From assembly GCA_037201625.1 (NCBI GenBank), contig JBBCGR010000003.1:1302001-1366000 (forward strand): a stretch of DNA of 64,000 nt, read 5' to 3'. The position numbers and the translations under genes were made by a program. The notes below the pieces were generated by a model. The model saw only the letters and a list, made by a program, of their open reading frames with translations, was not told where the DNA came from and made no database searches. Numbering within the stretch: position 1 is the stretch's first letter; every line of letters starts with the position of its first letter. The stretch comes from JAMXLO01 sp037201625 (GTDB lineage Bacteria; Pseudomonadota; Alphaproteobacteria; Acetobacterales; Acetobacteraceae). Of the stretch, positions 25,044 to 33,500 are shown piece by piece.

Positions 25044-26267
25044 CTACGCCTTCACCAGCGGGCAGCCGCCCTCGGCGAGCGGGCGCCAGGCGTCGTTCGG
25101 CGCGATGACCGCCAGTTCCTTGCAGTAATCGTATGGCGACTTCGATTCCGACACGGATTTCACCTGCCACAGATGCATCTCGTGCATCACGCGGCCATCC
25201 TCGCGGATCTTCACGTTGGTGTTGTACATGTCGTTGATCGGCGTGGCCTTCATCTGGGCCACAACAGTATCGGCGTCGGTGGTTCCGGTCGCCTTCACCG
25301 CCTTCAGCCAATGGGTCGCGGCGCAATAATTCCCGGCGTGCAACAGGCCAGGCACCATGCCGCCCATCTTGGCACTCCAGCGCTTCGACCACTCGCGGGT
25401 CTTGTCGCTCATGTCCCAATAGAACGAATCGGTATAGGCCAGTCCTTCGCAGCTCTTCTGGCCAACCGAACGGACATCGTTGATGGCCATCAGCAGGGTG
25501 GCCATGCGCAGTCCACTCTGCGTCAGGCCAAACTCGGCGGCTTGCTTGATGCAGTTCTGCAGGTCGGTGCCGGCATTGGCGAGGCCGAGTACCTTGGCCC
25601 CGGAGGCCTTCGCCTGCACGAGGTAGGAGGAGAAATCGGCGGTGCCGAGTGGCGCGCGGACATTGCCGAGCACCTTGCCGCCGGCCGCCTGCACCGAGGC
25701 GATGGTGTCGCGTTCCAGTGCATAGCCGAACGTGTAGTCGGCGGTGATGAAATACCAGGTGTCGCCGCCGGCCTTCGTCAGCGCGCTGCCGGTGCTGCGC
25801 GCTAGGGCGTAGGTGTCGTAGATGAAATGGATGCCGTACGGCGAGCACTGCTTGCCGGTCATGTCCGACGTCGCGGGGCCGGTGACCAGGTAGACGCGCT
25901 TCTTCTCGCGGGCAATCTGCTGCACCGCGAGGCCGGACGACGAGGCGGCGCCGTCCATCAGGACGTCGACGCCCTGGCTGTCGACCCAGCCGCGCGCCAG
26001 TGCCGCTGCGACGTCGGGCTTGTTCTGGATATCGCCCTGGATGACCTCGATCGGCCGATCGAGGACCGAGCCGCCGAAATCCGCCACCGCCATCTCGACC
26101 GCCAGGCGGTTGCCCGGGCCGCCGACGTCGCGGTACGGCCCACCCATGTCGCTCAGTACCCCCATGCGCACGGGCTTCGAGGTGCTCTGCGCGCGTACAA
26201 TACCGGGCAAAGCGAGCGGAGTTGCGGACAGCGCGGCGAGTGCCGCGCGTCGTGTCATTCCCGTCAT
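25044..26267 (-). CDS. Branched-chain amino acid-type ABC transporter substrate-binding protein (LivK-like)
   Basis: 407 residues. The N-terminus MTGMTRRAALAALSATPLAL followed by PGIVRAQ is a twin-arginine-like export signal. The mature protein has the type I periplasmic-binding fold of the Leu/Ile/Val family: VRMGVLSDMGGPYRDVGGPG, VLMDGAASSSGLAVQQIA, GTDLQNCIKQAAEFGL, and a C-terminal MHLWQVKS segment. This family binds amino acids, amides, urea or aromatic acids. No permease or ATPase gene is adjacent, so it is an orphan. The ATG at 26267 has AGGGAGAC upstream. Same strand as korB, 65 nt downstream of it, with tandem repeats between. Confidence 0.88.
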   Translation of the reverse strand: MTGMTRRAALAALSATPLALPGIVRAQSTSKPVRMGVLSDMGGPYRDVGGPGNRLAVEMAVADFGGSVLDRPIEVIQGDIQNKPDVAAALARGWVDSQGVDVLMDGAASSSGLAVQQIAREKKRVYLVTGPATSDMTGKQCSPYGIHFIYDTYALARSTGSALTKAGGDTWYFITADYTFGYALERDTIASVQAAGGKVLGNVRAPLGTADFSSYLVQAKASGAKVLGLANAGTDLQNCIKQAAEFGLTQSGLRMATLLMAINDVRSVGQKSCEGLAYTDSFYWDMSDKTREWSKRWSAKMGGMVPGLLHAGNYCAATHWLKAVKATGTTDADTVVAQMKATPINDMYNTNVKIREDGRVMHEMHLWQVKSVSESKSPYDYCKELAVIAPNDAWRPLAEGGCPLVKA

Positions 26268-26288
26268 GAAGTCTCCCTGTTGCCTTTC

Positions 26289-26348
26289 TGGCGAAGGCTG
26301 GTCTGGCGAAGGCTGGTCTGGCGAAGGCTGGCCTAGCGAAGGCTGGCG
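26289..26348. repeat. Four tandem copies of a 15-bp repeat
   Basis: The unit TGGCGAAGGCTGGTC is present at 26289, 26304, 26319 and 26334; copies 3 and 4 carry small changes. The korB stop codon (26333-26335) lies across the junction of copies 3 and 4, and the other copies make up most of the 65-nt spacer before the binding-protein gene. It is a candidate slippage site. Confidence 0.95.
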
Positions 26349-27388
26349 TTCAGCTTGTCGAGCACGGCGGAGCCCGGGCACAGCGCGGTCTCGTCCAGTT
26401 CGTTCAGTGGCATGGGCGCCGTGTTCATGTGGTGGTGCAGGTCCTCTGCCTCCGGGTCCACATACAGCAGGCCGGTGACGATTTCGCCGGCGGCGTGACG
26501 CTGCTGCAAATAGGTCATCGCGGCGATGCGGTCATGCACGTCGTAGTCGTTGGCGAGCTTGCGCAGCCGCAGGATGGAGCCGTCGTGCTGCTTCACCATC
26601 TCCACTGTGCCGGCGTCGTACTCCACGGTGATCTCGTCGCGGCCGGTGATCACATCGAGGAAGTTCACCGCCTGGTTATGCTCGCGCACATAGTCGAAGC
26701 TGGTGTGCGAGCCTTCATGGTTGTTGAATGCGACGCACGGCGAGATGCAGTCGATGAAGGCGGCGCCCTGGTGCTTCAAGGCGGCCTCGATCAGCGGCAC
26801 AAGCTGGTCCTTGTCGCCCGAGAAGCTGCGCGCGATGAACGTGGCGCCAAGCTGCAGGGCCATGCCCACCAGGTCGATGGCCTCGTCCTTGTTCTCCACG
26901 CCGCGACGGCTTTTGGCGCCGCGGTCGGCGGTTGCCGAGAACTGGCCCTTGGTGAGGCCGTACACGCCGTTGTTCTCGACGATGTAGGTCATGTTCACGC
27001 CGCGCCGCATGATGTGTGCGAACTGGCCGATACCGATCGAGGCGCTGTCGCCGTCGCCCGAGACGCCGAGATAGATCAGATCGCGGTTGGCGAGGTTGGC
27101 GCCGGTCAGCACCGACGGCATGCGGCCATGCACCGAATTGAAGCCGTGCGATGCGCCGAGGAAATATGTCGGCGTCTTCGACGAACAGCCGATGCCGGAC
27201 AGCTTGGCGATGCGGTGCGGCGGCAGGTCCAGGTTGAAGCAGGCGCGCACGATGGCGCCGCTGATCGAATCGTGGCCGCAGCCGGCACACAGCGTGGATA
27301 CCGCGCCTTCATAGTCGCGTCGTGTGAATCCCAGCGCGTTCTTCGGCAATTCCGGATGATGCAGCTTGGGCTTGGTAATAAAGGTCAT
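26333..27388 (-). CDS. korB: 2-oxoacid:ferredoxin oxidoreductase beta subunit
   Basis: 351 residues. It holds thiamine diphosphate and one [4Fe-4S] cluster: STLCAGCGHDSISGAIVRAC near residue 33 with ligand cysteines, SGIGCSSKTPTYF, the ThDP/metal motif GVSGDGDSASIGIGQFAH, and ENNGVYGLTKGQFSATA. The segment PCVAFNN also carries a Cys. Best matches in memory are 2-oxoglutarate:ferredoxin oxidoreductases, which reversibly decarboxylate 2-oxoglutarate to succinyl-CoA, but 2-oxoacid specificity cannot be settled from sequence. The start overlaps the korA stop by 4 nt. It ends inside a tandem repeat (NASLR, then TAG). Confidence 0.92.
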   Translation of the reverse strand: MTFITKPKLHHPELPKNALGFTRRDYEGAVSTLCAGCGHDSISGAIVRACFNLDLPPHRIAKLSGIGCSSKTPTYFLGASHGFNSVHGRMPSVLTGANLANRDLIYLGVSGDGDSASIGIGQFAHIMRRGVNMTYIVENNGVYGLTKGQFSATADRGAKSRRGVENKDEAIDLVGMALQLGATFIARSFSGDKDQLVPLIEAALKHQGAAFIDCISPCVAFNNHEGSHTSFDYVREHNQAVNFLDVITGRDEITVEYDAGTVEMVKQHDGSILRLRKLANDYDVHDRIAAMTYLQQRHAAGEIVTGLLYVDPEAEDLHHHMNTAPMPLNELDETALCPGSAVLDKLNASLR

Positions 27389-29247
27389 GGGACGGCCTTC
27401 CGGAACGGGACAACCTTGAGTTCGTCGACCTTGTCGGCGATCGCCGAGGAGATGAAGCGTGCGGTGATCGGCGTGCCGTCGAAGTGCAGCACGCGGGTCA
27501 GCTTGGCCGGATCGATCTCCAGTTCATTGACCAGCAGCGTGCGCAACTGCGCATCGCGGTTCTGCTCCACCACGAACACCTGGTCGTGCTCGGCGATGAA
27601 CTGGCGCACGTCGTTGTGGAACGGGAAGCCACGCACGCGCAGCAGGTCCAGGTGGATGCCATGCTCGGCCAGCAGTTCCTCGGCTTCGTCCATCGCCGGG
27701 CTGGTGGAGCCGAAATAGATCGCCCCCAGCCGCGTCGATTCCTTGGCCGGCCGCGCGATCGGCCGCGGCACCAGGTTCTTCGCGGTGTCGAACTTCTTCA
27801 GCAGCCGCAGCATGTTCTCTTCGTAGTCGGGGCCTTCCTCGCTGTAGCGCGCGCGGCGGTCCTTCGACGTGCCGCGCGTGAAGAAGGCGCCCTTGCTCGG
27901 ATGCGTGCCGGGATAGGTCCGGTACGGAATGCCGTCGCCGTCCACATCCAGGTAGCGGCCGAAATCCCGCCCGGCCGCCAGGTCCTCGGCGGTCATCACC
28001 TTGCCGCGGTCCAGCTTGCGGCTGTCGTCCCAGTCGAACGGCTTGCACAGCCGCTCGTTCATGCCGATCTCCAGATCGAGCAGCATGAAGATCGGTGTCT
28101 GCAAGCGGTCCGCGAGGTCGAACGCCAGCGCCCCCATCTCGAAGCACTCGTACGGATCCTCGGGGAACAGCAGCACATGCTTGGTGTCGCCGTGCGAGGC
28201 ATAGGCGCAGGACAGGATGTCGGTCTGCTGCGTGCGTGTCGGCATGCCGGTGGAGGGGCCGGCGCGCTGCACGTCGAAGATCACCGCCGGGATCTCGGCG
28301 AAATACGCCAGGCCGACGAATTCCTGCATCAGCGAGATGCCCGGGCCGGACGTCGCGGTGAACGCGCGCGCCCCGTTCCATGCCGCGCCGATCACCATGC
28401 CGATCGAGGCCAGTTCGTCCTCCGCCTGCACGATGGCGAAGTTGTTCTTCTTGGTCACCGGATCGACGCGGTAGCGCCCGCACCAGCGGGTGAACGCCTC
28501 GGCCAACGACGAAGACGGCGTGATTGGATACCAGGCGCAGACCGTTGCGCCGCCATACACCGCGCCGAGTGCCGCGGCGGCGTTGCCCTCGACGAAGATG
28601 CGGTCGCCCACCGCATCGGCCCGCCGCAAGGTCAGGCCGATCGGGCATTGCAGGTTGGCCAGCGCCCAGTCGCGGCCCATGTGCAGCGCCTGCACATTCG
28701 CCGCCACCAGCTTGTCGCGGCCGCGGAACTGCTCGCCCAGCAGCTTTTCAATCTCGCCCACGTCCATCTGCAGCAGCGCCGACAGCGCGCCGAGATAGAC
28801 GATGTTCTTGAACAACTGACGCTCGCGCGTCTGGGTGTAGGCCTTGTTGGTGATCTCGGTCAGCGGCACGCCGATCACCACGATGTCCTCGCGGAAGCGC
28901 GACGGTGGCATCGGCTTGGTGGAATCGTAGAACAGGTAGCCGCCCGGCTCGATGGACGCGACATCCTGCGTCCAGGTCTGCGGATTCATCGCCACCATCA
29001 GGTCCACGCCGCCGCCGCGCGCGCCGAGATGCCCCACCTCCGACACCCGCACCTCATACCACGTCGGCAGGCCCTGGATGTTCGAGGGGAAGATGTTGCG
29101 CGGCGTCATGGGCACGCCCATGCGCAGGATCGCCTTGCCGAACAGCGCATTGGCGCTGGCCGATCCCGATCCGTTGACGTTGGCGAACTTTACGACAAAG
29201 TCGTTGACGCGCTGAATGCCGGTTACGCGTTCTGTAGACTGCAACAT
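27385..29247 (-). CDS. korA: 2-oxoacid:ferredoxin oxidoreductase alpha subunit (fused gamma-alpha)
   Basis: 620 residues with a gamma domain at the N-terminus (about 1-190: FANVNGSGSASANALFGKAI, then LPTWYEVRVSEVGHLG) fused to the alpha domain (from about 220: GNAAAALGAVYGGATVCAWY, then PITPSSSLAEAF). This is the two-subunit KorAB type. Further signatures are DELASIGMVIGAAWNGARAF followed by TATSGPGISLM, RAGPSTGMPTRTQQTDI, and the transketolase-like C-terminal domain. The gamma-alpha fusion places it with aerobic bacterial 2-oxoglutarate oxidoreductases. The ATG at 29247 lies 25 nt inside the end of the upstream flavoprotein gene. Confidence 0.92.
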   Translation of the reverse strand: MLQSTERVTGIQRVNDFVVKFANVNGSGSASANALFGKAILRMGVPMTPRNIFPSNIQGLPTWYEVRVSEVGHLGARGGGVDLMVAMNPQTWTQDVASIEPGGYLFYDSTKPMPPSRFREDIVVIGVPLTEITNKAYTQTRERQLFKNIVYLGALSALLQMDVGEIEKLLGEQFRGRDKLVAANVQALHMGRDWALANLQCPIGLTLRRADAVGDRIFVEGNAAAALGAVYGGATVCAWYPITPSSSLAEAFTRWCGRYRVDPVTKKNNFAIVQAEDELASIGMVIGAAWNGARAFTATSGPGISLMQEFVGLAYFAEIPAVIFDVQRAGPSTGMPTRTQQTDILSCAYASHGDTKHVLLFPEDPYECFEMGALAFDLADRLQTPIFMLLDLEIGMNERLCKPFDWDDSRKLDRGKVMTAEDLAAGRDFGRYLDVDGDGIPYRTYPGTHPSKGAFFTRGTSKDRRARYSEEGPDYEENMLRLLKKFDTAKNLVPRPIARPAKESTRLGAIYFGSTSPAMDEAEELLAEHGIHLDLLRVRGFPFHNDVRQFIAEHDQVFVVEQNRDAQLRTLLVNELEIDPAKLTRVLHFDGTPITARFISSAIADKVDELKVVPFRKAVP

Positions 29248-31019
29248 GCGTTCTCCGCCTGTGCCACATCGATCAGGAAGCGCTGCATGTCCCACGCGCC
29301 AGTGGGGCACCGCTCGGCACACAGGCCGCAGTGCAGGCAGACATCCTCGTCCTTCACCATCACCCGGCCGGTCTTCAGCGCGCCGGAGACGTAAAGGTCC
29401 TGTGTCTCGTTATGTGCCGGCGCGTTGAGCCGCAGCCGCAACTCGCCTTCGGCACCGTTCTCGGTGAAGCTGATGCAGTCCACCGGGCAGATGTCCACGC
29501 AGGCATCGCACTCGATGCACAGCTTGTCGGTGAACACCGTCTGCACGTCGCAGTTCAGGCAGCGCTGCGCCTCGGCGAATGCCAGGTTGACGTCGAACCC
29601 AAGCTCCACCTCCGCCTTGATGTCCTTCAGCGCGATCACCTTGTCGCGGTGCGGCACCTTGAAGCGCAGGTCGAGCGAGATGTCGTTGTCGTAGCTCCAC
29701 TCGTGGATACCCATCTTCTGCGACGACAGGTTCACCAGCGGCGGCGGCCGGTCGCGCACGCTCTCGCCCTGGCAGAACTGGTGGATCGAGATCGCCGCCT
29801 GGTGGCCGTGCGCCACCGCCCAGATGATGTTCTTCGGCCCGAACGCCGCATCACCGCCGAAGAACACCCGCGGGTTGGTGGAGCCCATCGTCACTTCGTC
29901 GACCACCGGCATGTCCCACTGGTCGAACTCGATGCCGGCGTCACGCTCGATCCACGGGAAGGCGTTCTCCTGCCCCACCGCCACCAGCACATCGTCGCAC
30001 TCGAAATGCTGGTCGGGCTCGCCCGTCGGCACCAGCCTGCGCCGGCCGCGAGCGTCGCGTTCCGCCTTCACCTTCTCGAACAGCACGCCGGTCAGCCTGC
30101 CGTCCTTGTGGGTGAATTCCTTCGGCACCAGCATGTTGAGGATCGGGATGTCCTCGCCGATCGCGTCTTCCTTTTCCCAAGGCGACGCCTTCATCTCCTC
30201 GAATCCGGAGCGCACGATGACCTTCACGTCCTCGCCGCCGAGACGGCGGGAGGAGCGGCAGCAATCCATCGCCGTGTTGCCGCCGCCCAGCACGATCACC
30301 CGCTTGCCAATCTTGGTGATATGGCCGAACGAGACCGACGACAGCCAGTCGATGCCGATATGGATGTTGGCGGCACCCTCGTGGCGGCCGGGCAGAGGCA
30401 GGTCGCGCCCGCGCGGCGCGCCGCAGCCGACGAACACCGCATCGTAGTCATCGGCCAGCAGCGCCTTCAGGCTGTCGACCTGCTGGCCCAGCCGCATCTC
30501 CATGCCGAGGCCGGTGATATAGCCCACCTCCTCGTCGATGATCTCCTCGGGCAGGCGGAATTTCGGGATCTGGCTGCGGATCATGCCACCGGCGCGCGGG
30601 TCCGAATCGAACAGCACCAGGTCGTAGCCGAGCGGCGCCAGGTCGCGCGCGACGGTCAGCGAGGCGGGGCCGGCGCCGACCAGCGCGATGCGCTTGCCGT
30701 TGGACCGCTCGGCGGGGGCGGGCAGCCGATGGCGGATGTCGCCCTTGTAGTCGGCGGCGACGCGCTTGAGCCGGCAGATCGCCACCGGCTCTTCCTCCAC
30801 CCGGCCGCGCCGGCAGGCCGGTTCGCAGGGACGGTCGCAGGTGCGGCCCAGCACGCCGGGAAAGACGTTGGAGTGCCAGTTGATCATGAACGCGTCGGCG
30901 TAGCGGCCGGCGGCGATCATCCGGATATACTCCGGCACTGGCGTATGGGCGGGACATGCCCATTGGCAGTCGACCACTTTGTGAAAGTAGTCGGGATTAC
31001 CGATGTCGGTGGGCTGCAA
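29223..31019 (-). CDS. GltD-like FAD/NAD(P) oxidoreductase with C-terminal 2[4Fe-4S] ferredoxin domain
   Basis: 598 residues in three parts: an N-terminal Fe-S domain (QWACPAHTPVPEY, RTCDRPCEPACRRG, ICRLKRVA), the two-dinucleotide-fold glutamate-synthase-small-subunit core (RIALVGAGPASLTVARDLAP for FAD, VIVLGGGNTAMDCC for NAD(P), FGGDAAFGPKNIIWAVAHG), and a C-terminal ferredoxin domain with CIECDACVDICPVDC and CLHCGLCAERCPTGA. It should move electrons between NAD(P)H and ferredoxin-type clusters, and being co-encoded with KorA/KorB it is a likely electron partner of that enzyme. No glutamate synthase large subunit is nearby. It starts at TTG (31019) with GAGAGGAG six bases before. The stop overlaps korA by 25 nt. 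Confidence 0.9.
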   Translation of the reverse strand: MQPTDIGNPDYFHKVVDCQWACPAHTPVPEYIRMIAAGRYADAFMINWHSNVFPGVLGRTCDRPCEPACRRGRVEEEPVAICRLKRVAADYKGDIRHRLPAPAERSNGKRIALVGAGPASLTVARDLAPLGYDLVLFDSDPRAGGMIRSQIPKFRLPEEIIDEEVGYITGLGMEMRLGQQVDSLKALLADDYDAVFVGCGAPRGRDLPLPGRHEGAANIHIGIDWLSSVSFGHITKIGKRVIVLGGGNTAMDCCRSSRRLGGEDVKVIVRSGFEEMKASPWEKEDAIGEDIPILNMLVPKEFTHKDGRLTGVLFEKVKAERDARGRRRLVPTGEPDQHFECDDVLVAVGQENAFPWIERDAGIEFDQWDMPVVDEVTMGSTNPRVFFGGDAAFGPKNIIWAVAHGHQAAISIHQFCQGESVRDRPPPLVNLSSQKMGIHEWSYDNDISLDLRFKVPHRDKVIALKDIKAEVELGFDVNLAFAEAQRCLNCDVQTVFTDKLCIECDACVDICPVDCISFTENGAEGELRLRLNAPAHNETQDLYVSGALKTGRVMVKDEDVCLHCGLCAERCPTGAWDMQRFLIDVAQAENACCSLQNA

Positions 31020-31214
31020 GACGGACTCCTCTCCCTAGGCGTATCGCCATGGGTCGCGGGCGCGGTGGCTTCTGAGACCGCTCACACCCTGCGTCAACCA
31101 TACTAGCGGGTAGACGGGCCGTGAACAATCGCGCCGGCAGCACGCGGCTTGATGGCGCGTTGACGAAGCAATGCCGCCCGGCGGCCGGCGCGGGACGCAT
31201 GACGCAGTTCCGCA

Positions 31215-31243
31215 TTGCATACCGGCAGGCGTGGCGGTAATTT
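31215..31243 (+). promoter_or_regulatory. Candidate promoter for dusB-ntr operon
   Basis: TTGCAT (31215-31220) and TAATTT (31238-31243) are spaced by 17 nt. The predicted start near 31250 would leave almost no leader before the ATG at 31253. Weak support; the rest of the 233-nt divergent spacer shows no other clear signal. Confidence 0.35.
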
Positions 31244-31252
31244 GCCCAATTG

Positions 31253-32332
31253 ATGGGCAACTGTCATAGCCACACCACAGTTTCACAGCCACGCCTGCCT
31301 CCAATCGTTCTGGGAGGCGGCGTGAGGATCGATTCGCCGGTGATCCTGGCGCCGATGTCCGGCGTCACGGACCTGCCGTTCCGCCGGATCGCCAAGCAGT
31401 TGGGCGCCGGGATGGTGGTCTCGGAGATGATCGCCTCCTGGGCGATGATCCGGGAGAACCGCAAGACGCTGGCGATGGCCGAGGTCGACGATGCCGGCGG
31501 GGTCAGCGCGCTGCAGCTTGCCGGCTGCGATCCAGGCGCGATGGCGGAGGCGGCGCGGCTGGCCGAGGATCGTGGCGCCCACCTGATCGACATCAACTTC
31601 GGCTGCCCGGTGAAGAAGGTGGCGCTCGGCCAGCAGGCGGGCTCGGCGCTGATGCGCGACGAGACCGCGGCGGCGGCGATCCTGGAGGCGACGGTGCGCG
31701 CCGTGCGGGTGCCGGTCACGCTGAAGATGCGGATGGGCTGGGACCACGCCAGCCTGAACGCGCCGCGCCTGGCGCGCATCGCGCAGGACAGCGGCATCCG
31801 CATGGTCACCGTGCATGGCCGCACGCGGCAGCAATTCTACACCGGGACGGCCGATTGGGACTTCATCGCCGGCGTGAAGCAGGCGGTCAGCATCCCCGTG
31901 GTCGCCAACGGCGACATCATCACCGAGGAGGATGCCGCCGAGGCGCTGCGCCGCTCCGGTGCGGACGGACTGATGATCGGCCGCGGCTGCTACGGGCGGC
32001 CCTGGTTCATCGCCCAGGTTGTGCAATTCCTGCGCACCGGCGCAACCGTGCCGGAACCGCCGCTGGCGGCACAGAAGGACATCGTGACAACGCATTATCA
32101 AGCCATTCTGTCGCATTTCGGCTGCCATGCCGGCGTTCGACTCGCCCGCAAGCACGTCTCCTGGTACTCCCGCGGCCTGCCCGGCTCGGCCGAGTTCCGC
32201 GCCGAGGTGAACCGGCTGTCGGAACCCGCCCCCGTGCTCGCGCTGATCGACGCGTTCTACGACCGGCTGATCGCCCGCGGCGTGACCCGCGCCGTGCCGC
32301 GGCGCGACGAGATATTGGCGGAAGCCGCATGA
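31253..32332 (+). CDS. dusB: tRNA-dihydrouridine synthase B (NifR3 family)
   Basis: 359-residue FMN enzyme reducing uridine in the tRNA D-loop. Seen: VILAPMSGVTDLPFRRIAKQ, DINFGCPVKKV with the catalytic Cys (GCPV), LKMRMGWDHAS, VHGRTRQQFYTGTADW, NGDIITEEDA and GLMIGRGCYGRPW. It heads the ntr operon, as nifR3 does in many alphaproteobacteria, and overlaps ntrB by 4 nt (ATGA). The start is uncertain: ATG 31253 gives a slightly long N-terminus and no visible ribosome-binding site. GTG 31322 has GGGAGG in front but would drop PPIVLGGG, which looks like part of the fold. Confidence 0.93.
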   Translation: MGNCHSHTTVSQPRLPPIVLGGGVRIDSPVILAPMSGVTDLPFRRIAKQLGAGMVVSEMIASWAMIRENRKTLAMAEVDDAGGVSALQLAGCDPGAMAEAARLAEDRGAHLIDINFGCPVKKVALGQQAGSALMRDETAAAAILEATVRAVRVPVTLKMRMGWDHASLNAPRLARIAQDSGIRMVTVHGRTRQQFYTGTADWDFIAGVKQAVSIPVVANGDIITEEDAAEALRRSGADGLMIGRGCYGRPWFIAQVVQFLRTGATVPEPPLAAQKDIVTTHYQAILSHFGCHAGVRLARKHVSWYSRGLPGSAEFRAEVNRLSEPAPVLALIDAFYDRLIARGVTRAVPRRDEILAEAA

Positions 32333-33468
32333 TCAACCCGGTGACCCGCGCCGCCCTGGCCCTGCGGGAGCGCCGCCGCGCGCCGGACATGGCGCAACTC
32401 ATGAGCGCGCTGCCGGTGCCGGTGGTGCTGCTCGACCAGGACAACCGCTTCCGCTTCGCCAACCACGCCGCCGAGCAGTTCCTCGGCATCTCGACCTCGG
32501 GCCTGTCGCAGCTTCGCCTGCGCGACCTGGTGCCGCAGGACAACCCGCTGTTCCTGCTGGTCGATCAGGTGCGCAAGAGCGGCGCCACGGTGTCCGACCA
32601 CGACCTCTCGGTGGACAGCCCGCGGCTCAACAAGCGCGGCATGACGGTGCAGGGCTCGCCCCTGCCCGAGGAGCCGGGCTCGGTGCTGCTGGTGCTGCAG
32701 GATGCCTCGGCCGCCCGCGCGCTCGACCGCCAGTTGGCGTTCCGCGGCGCCGCCCGCAGCGTCACCGGCATGGCGGCCATCCTGGCGCATGAGGTGAAGA
32801 ACCCGCTCTCGGGCATCCGCGGCGCGGCGCAGTTGCTGGAGACCAGCGTCGATGCGCAGGACCGCGAACTGACGGTGCTGATCCGCGACGAGGCGGACCG
32901 GATCAGGGCGCTGGTGGACCGGATGGAGATCTTCGGCGAGAAGCCGATCTCACGCACGGCGGTGAACATCCATCGCGTGCTGGAACATGTGCGCAAGCTG
33001 GCGCAGTCGGGCTTCGCGCCCCATGTGCGGTTCCATGAGGTCTATGACCCGTCATTGCCGCCGGTCTGGGGGAATCGCGACCAGTTGGTGCAGGTGATGC
33101 TCAACCTGGTGAAGAACGCGGCAGAAGCCGCGACGCAGGAGGAACAGCCGAATCCGGAGATCACGCTGATCACCGGGTTCCAGCACGGCATGCGCCTGGC
33201 GGTGCCGGGCAGCACGGCGCGGCTCGACGTGCCGCTGCTGGTGGCGGTGCGCGACAATGGGCCGGGCATACCCGAGGATATCCGGCCACATTTATTTGAA
33301 CCGTTTGTGACCTCGAAAGCGTCGGGCAGCGGCCTGGGGCTTGCACTGGTTGCCAAAATCATCGGCGATCATGGCGGCCTGATCGAGGTGGACAGCCGGC
33401 CGGGGCGCACGGAATTCCGCCTCCACCTGCCCGTCCTGACCGACGAAGAGGCCGACCTCGGCGTCTGA
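32329..33468 (+). CDS. ntrB: Nitrogen regulation sensor kinase NtrB (GlnL)
   Basis: 379-residue cytoplasmic histidine kinase: PAS domain at about 20-130, HisKA with phospho-acceptor His154 in LAHEVKNPLSGIRGAAQL, then the ATPase domain with N-box LVKNAAEAA, G1 DNGPGIPED, F-box FVTSKASGSGLGLALV and a C-terminal G2. NtrB phosphorylates NtrC when PII is uridylylated under nitrogen shortage. No membrane segment. Translationally coupled to dusB (ATGA overlap); ntrC starts 32 nt downstream. A 15-bp sequence (GCGTCTGAGCGATGG/A) is repeated twice across its stop codon. Confidence 0.95.
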   Translation: MINPVTRAALALRERRRAPDMAQLMSALPVPVVLLDQDNRFRFANHAAEQFLGISTSGLSQLRLRDLVPQDNPLFLLVDQVRKSGATVSDHDLSVDSPRLNKRGMTVQGSPLPEEPGSVLLVLQDASAARALDRQLAFRGAARSVTGMAAILAHEVKNPLSGIRGAAQLLETSVDAQDRELTVLIRDEADRIRALVDRMEIFGEKPISRTAVNIHRVLEHVRKLAQSGFAPHVRFHEVYDPSLPPVWGNRDQLVQVMLNLVKNAAEAATQEEQPNPEITLITGFQHGMRLAVPGSTARLDVPLLVAVRDNGPGIPEDIRPHLFEPFVTSKASGSGLGLALVAKIIGDHGGLIEVDSRPGRTEFRLHLPVLTDEEADLGV

Positions 33469-33500
33469 GCGATGGGCGTCTGAGCGATGAAGGACCTTCG

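Noticed and set aside
27484..29394. Long plus-strand open frame opposite korA
   Set aside because: Antisense shadow of korA, with no start signals or recognisable domains.
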